Part shown: in pieces, positions 13,533 to 15,542 of the stretch | How the letters are laid out: the number at the start of each line of letters is the position of its first letter | How positions within the stretch are numbered: the first letter of the stretch is position 1 | Origin: an uncultured Methanomassiliicoccales archaeon | GTDB lineage: Archaea > Thermoplasmatota > Thermoplasmata > SG8-5 | Length of the DNA stretch: 15,542 nt | Reading direction: 5' to 3' | Assembly: GCA_938004075.1 (NCBI GenBank) | Contig: CALKWP010000023.1 | Coordinates: 1 to 15,542, forward strand | Translations under genes and position numbers: made by a program | Notes under the pieces: generated by a model | Databases searched by the model: none | What the model was told of the DNA's origin: nothing | The model's input: the letters and a program-made list of their open reading frames with translations, nothing else

Positions 13533-13554
13533 CAAGAAGGGATTGCGATGAAAC

Positions 13555-13562
13555 TATTTATT
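13555..13562 (-). promoter_or_regulatory. TATA box for the epimerase gene
   Basis: Minus strand AATAAATA, centred 26 bases before the ATG at 13532. Confidence 0.5.
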
Positions 13563-13634
13563 GATTGGCAGAGGCCTGAAGAAAAACGTACTGGTTTGAT
13601 TGATGTCTGGAAAAACAGATGACATTATCTCTCT

Positions 13635-14513
13635 TCACCTCTGGGCCGGCGAATCCCACCACTTGAAGCGGGCTCTTAATCGCCTGTCCAAACGGACGAT
13701 ATGCCTCCAGAACCGGTGCGCGTACTTCTCCGTGATGATGACGCCGATGAGCGCGATGAGGAAACCGCCGACGATGTCGGAGAGCCAGTGGATGCCCAGG
13801 TAGACGATTGCGATGCCGATGAGGACAAGGAAGACGAAAAGGAACCATTTGTATGCCCGGTATCCCTTAACGTTGATGTGGAGGCTCAGCAGGATAGCCG
13901 CCGGATAGCCGATATGCATGGACGGGAAGCAGTTGTTGAACGTGTCGTAATCAACGAAAAATCGATTCACATTGGGGCCGAAATTGTAAAGCAGCGGCTC
14001 CATGCCACGTATTACCGATTCCGCGCCCGGGTAGAACATCTTCGGGTAAGATGGAACGTAAACCATCACATAGAGATAGAATGGAATCGTCAGGAAAAAC
14101 AGGACCAGGTAAAGCAGGGCCATCTTGGAGGCGGCCTTCCTCATGTCCATATAAGAAAGTAAAGCCAGAGTGAACACCATTATGAACAGGAAGCTGCCGA
14201 TATAGACTATAGCCATGGCGAAAGTCATCCCGAAGCTTTCAAGAGAATGCTGGAACCAGAAGATGGTATTGCCCTCCAGCCCGTAAATCATCATGGTGTA
14301 ATCGGTCGCATACTTCTCCATGGGCGCCTCGAAAAGGAAGACCACGGATTTCATGAGGTAAATCCCGATGAGAATGAAGAAGTGCCATCTGTAATAATCG
14401 CACATGTCCTTGAAGCCGTTGAGCGTGACCTTGGTCTTGCCCCCGAACAGGTATATCCCTATCGGAAATGTGATGATGAGCTGGATTATCACAAGGATGT
14501 CTATTATGTTCAT
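13635..14513 (-). CDS. PAP2-superfamily membrane phosphatase / AUR1-like phosphotransferase
   Basis: 292 residues with about six membrane segments: 4-23, 43-62, 97-120, 131-153, 203-213 and 224-262 (probably two). The PAP2 signature is split as in AUR1/inositol phosphorylceramide synthase-like proteins: NNCFPSMHIGYP with His200, and YLGIHWLSDIVGG with His242 and Asp246. A clear first motif (KxxxxxxRP) is not seen. Such enzymes remove or transfer phosphate headgroups of lipids or isoprenoid carriers at the outer membrane face. It ends in a basic cytoplasmic tail. TATA-like stretch at 14541-14550. A role in lipid-linked glycan recycling with the neighbouring sugar genes is inference. Confidence 0.83.
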   Translation of the reverse strand: MNIIDILVIIQLIITFPIGIYLFGGKTKVTLNGFKDMCDYYRWHFFILIGIYLMKSVVFLFEAPMEKYATDYTMMIYGLEGNTIFWFQHSLESFGMTFAMAIVYIGSFLFIMVFTLALLSYMDMRKAASKMALLYLVLFFLTIPFYLYVMVYVPSYPKMFYPGAESVIRGMEPLLYNFGPNVNRFFVDYDTFNNCFPSMHIGYPAAILLSLHINVKGYRAYKWFLFVFLVLIGIAIVYLGIHWLSDIVGGFLIALIGVIITEKYAHRFWRHIVRLDRRLRARFKWWDSPAQR

Positions 14514-14540
14514 GCTCTACCCAACATCTGCAAGGTTCAG

Positions 14541-14550
14541 ATATAGATTA
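14541..14550 (-). promoter_or_regulatory. TATA-like box for the PAP2 gene
   Basis: Minus strand TAATCTATAT, about 33 bases before the ATG at 14513. It lies downstream of the second copy of the aspS end. Confidence 0.45.
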
Positions 14551-14601
14551 AGTTTATCCTTTATGGCGTTGCCGCGTTATATTGAGTTTATGAATCTTTC
14601 C

Positions 14602-14643
14602 TCAAGGCACAACTCTGTACATGTCTCTCGGGAACATGACACA
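14602..14643 (-). repeat. aspS 3'-end repeat, copy 2 (recoded, untranslated duplicate)
   Basis: Read on the minus strand it encodes CVMFPRDMYRVVP plus a TGA stop, the exact last 13 residues of AspRS. It matches 14747-14788 at 34 of 42 bases; six of 14 codons differ and all six changes are synonymous (for example CGG/AGA and CGC/AGA for Arg). An in-frame stop 15 bases upstream within the core prevents translation as an extension. Confidence 0.93.
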
Positions 14644-14746
14644 AAGTTTTTTTCTTTATGATTTTCTCCGCTGGTTCACCCTCCAAAGAAAAAAATTTGG
14701 AAAATAAGAAAATCGGGTTCACCTGCTCGAAAATCAAGCTAGCGCA
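14644..14746 (-). mobile_element. Miniature 3'-end element, aspS locus (core, 103 bp)
   Basis: Runs on the minus strand from the base after the aspS stop to the second copy of the aspS end. Blocks in gene-sense order: CGAGCAGG (14722-14729), the T-rich block (14684-14706), CCAGCG (14669-14674) and ATAAAGAAAAAAACT (14645-14659), matching the infB element in order and orientation relative to the gene. GGTGAACCC (14715-14723) and GGGTGAACC (14673-14681) pair at seven positions with a central tandem G.A/A.G mismatch, leaving a 33-nt T-rich loop. No ORF. Same class as 9406-9512; mobility inferred. Confidence 0.7.
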
Positions 14747-14788
14747 TCATGGCACAACGCGATACATGTCCCGGGGGAACATGACGCA
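14747..14788 (-). repeat. aspS 3'-end repeat, copy 1 (within the gene)
   Basis: The last 13 sense codons plus TGA of aspS, duplicated 145 bases further downstream beyond the element core. Confidence 0.94.
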
Positions 14789-15542
14789 TTCCCGAATATT
14801 TGGCAATCTCAGCATCATATGCAACACGCGCTCGACGCCAAGGCCGAAGCCCCCGTGCGGCGGCATACCGTACCTGAACGCCTGAAGATAGAACTCGAAG
14901 TCCTTCGGGTCGTAGCCGATATCCTCCAGCTGGTTGATTAAGATGGGAAGGCGGTGCTCCCTCTGGCCGCCGGAGACAAGCTCCTCTCCGCGGTAATCGA
15001 GGTCGAAGTAGTTGGTCAAATCGGGATTCCCTGCATCCCGCATCGCATAGAACGTCGTCTTCTTCAGCTCGCTGGGGAACTTGGTTATGAAGTACATCTC
15101 GGCGCCGTGCTTCTTCAGCATCAGCTCGCCAAGCTTCTTCTCCGATTCCGTGTCAAGGTCGCCCTTGACGTCCATGCCGGAATCGGCAAGCATCTGGATT
15201 GCATCCGCGAAGGTGATGCGCGGGAAAGGAGTTTTCGGCACCGCCACTTCCACGCCCAGCTCCGCAAGATGCTGGGAGCCTTCCTTCAGGACGCATTCAA
15301 GGGAATGAACGAGAAGGCCCTGGAGGAGGTTCATGACATCCTCCTCGGAGCGGATGAAGCTCATCTCTATGTCAAGGGATGCGAATTCCGCGATGTGGCG
15401 GACCGTGTCCGATTCCTCGGCCCTGAAAGCCGGCGCAAGCTCGTAAATCCTGTCCAGTCCGGCGCCCATGAGCATCTGCTTGTAGAGCTGGGGGCTCTGG
15501 GCCAGATATGCCTTCTTGCCGAAATAGTCAATCGGGAAAAGG
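14747..15542 (-). CDS. aspS: Aspartyl-tRNA synthetase, C-terminal part (runs off the window)
   Basis: 264 codons plus stop are visible, and the frame is open to the right edge, so the N-terminal anticodon-binding domain lies outside. Charges tRNA-Asp (or, if non-discriminating, also tRNA-Asn). Class II catalytic motifs: DYFGKKAYLAQSPQLYKQ, motif 2 APAFRAEESDTVRHIAEF, and motif 3 GGFGLGVERVLHMML, ending in the family's FPRDMYRVVP. The class is archaeal-type AspRS; whether it is discriminating cannot be judged here. The last 13 residues are encoded again downstream after a small element. Stop is TGA. Confidence 0.93.
   Translation of the reverse strand, partial: LFPIDYFGKKAYLAQSPQLYKQMLMGAGLDRIYELAPAFRAEESDTVRHIAEFASLDIEMSFIRSEEDVMNLLQGLLVHSLECVLKEGSQHLAELGVEVAVPKTPFPRITFADAIQMLADSGMDVKGDLDTESEKKLGELMLKKHGAEMYFITKFPSELKKTTFYAMRDAGNPDLTNYFDLDYRGEELVSGGQREHRLPILINQLEDIGYDPKDFEFYLQAFRYGMPPHGGFGLGVERVLHMMLRLPNIRECVMFPRDMYRVVP

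Noticed and set aside
14673..14723. GGTTCACC twice on the plus strand, considered as a CRISPR-like or operator direct repeat
   Set aside because: Only two copies, and they coincide with the two arms of the element hairpin, which explains them better.

Overview
The window is from an archaeal chromosome, most likely a euryarchaeon. The Thermoplasmatota are a reasonable guess, but no marker here proves it. The evidence is two archaeal informational gene runs (rpoK-eno-rps2 and lsm-rpl37e-purF), archaeal aIF5B, Trm1, an Hjc-type resolvase and archaeal-type AspRS. TATA boxes sit 25-40 bases before start codons, several of them leaderless or nearly so. Seven or more genes stop with TAG, so TAG is an ordinary stop codon here.

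Layout. 1-755: the 3' part of a DinD/BRO-type gene cut by an in-frame amber codon. 756-1017: gene-free, with several inverted repeats, one resembling a kink-turn. 1018-4979 (minus): two consecutive units, rpoK-eno-rps2 and then lsm-rpl37e-purF with its own promoter. 5124-9405 (plus): a SlyD-like FKBP with a Cys-rich tail, a THEP1-like NTPase, trm1 and infB. 9406-9820: gene-free but dense in structure. 9821-10336 (minus): an Hjc-like nuclease. 10413-12384 (plus): a small membrane protein, a VTT/DedA-like membrane protein and a GT4 glycosyltransferase. 12381-14513 (minus): a UDP-GlcNAc 2-epimerase-like enzyme and a PAP2/AUR1-like membrane phosphatase. 14602-15542 (minus): the 3' part of aspS and a second element. 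The glycosyltransferase, epimerase and PAP2 genes suggest surface glycan or lipid work, but they do not form one operon.

The most notable discovery is a pair of related miniature elements, one directly after the stop codon of infB (9406-9512) and one directly after that of aspS (14644-14746, minus). Their cores, 107 and 103 bases, share four conserved blocks in the same order: CGAGCAGG, a T-rich loop, CCAGCG, and an A-rich end ATAAAGAAAAAACT. Each core can fold into a hairpin whose inner stem differs in sequence between the two loci yet stays largely paired. Each core is followed by a second copy of the last codons of the gene it follows: 23 codons including stop for infB, 14 for aspS. The copies differ almost only silently (aspS 6 of 14 codons, all synonymous; infB 7 codons, 5 synonymous and two Glu/Asp swaps). 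This looks like an undescribed family of small elements that sit at 3' ends of essential genes and are associated with a recoded duplicate of the gene end.

Other points are a pair of palindromic hairpins downstream of infB with a compensatory base-pair change, a Trm1 without its zinc-site cysteines, and a PurF with Tyr where the family has the glutamine-binding Arg.
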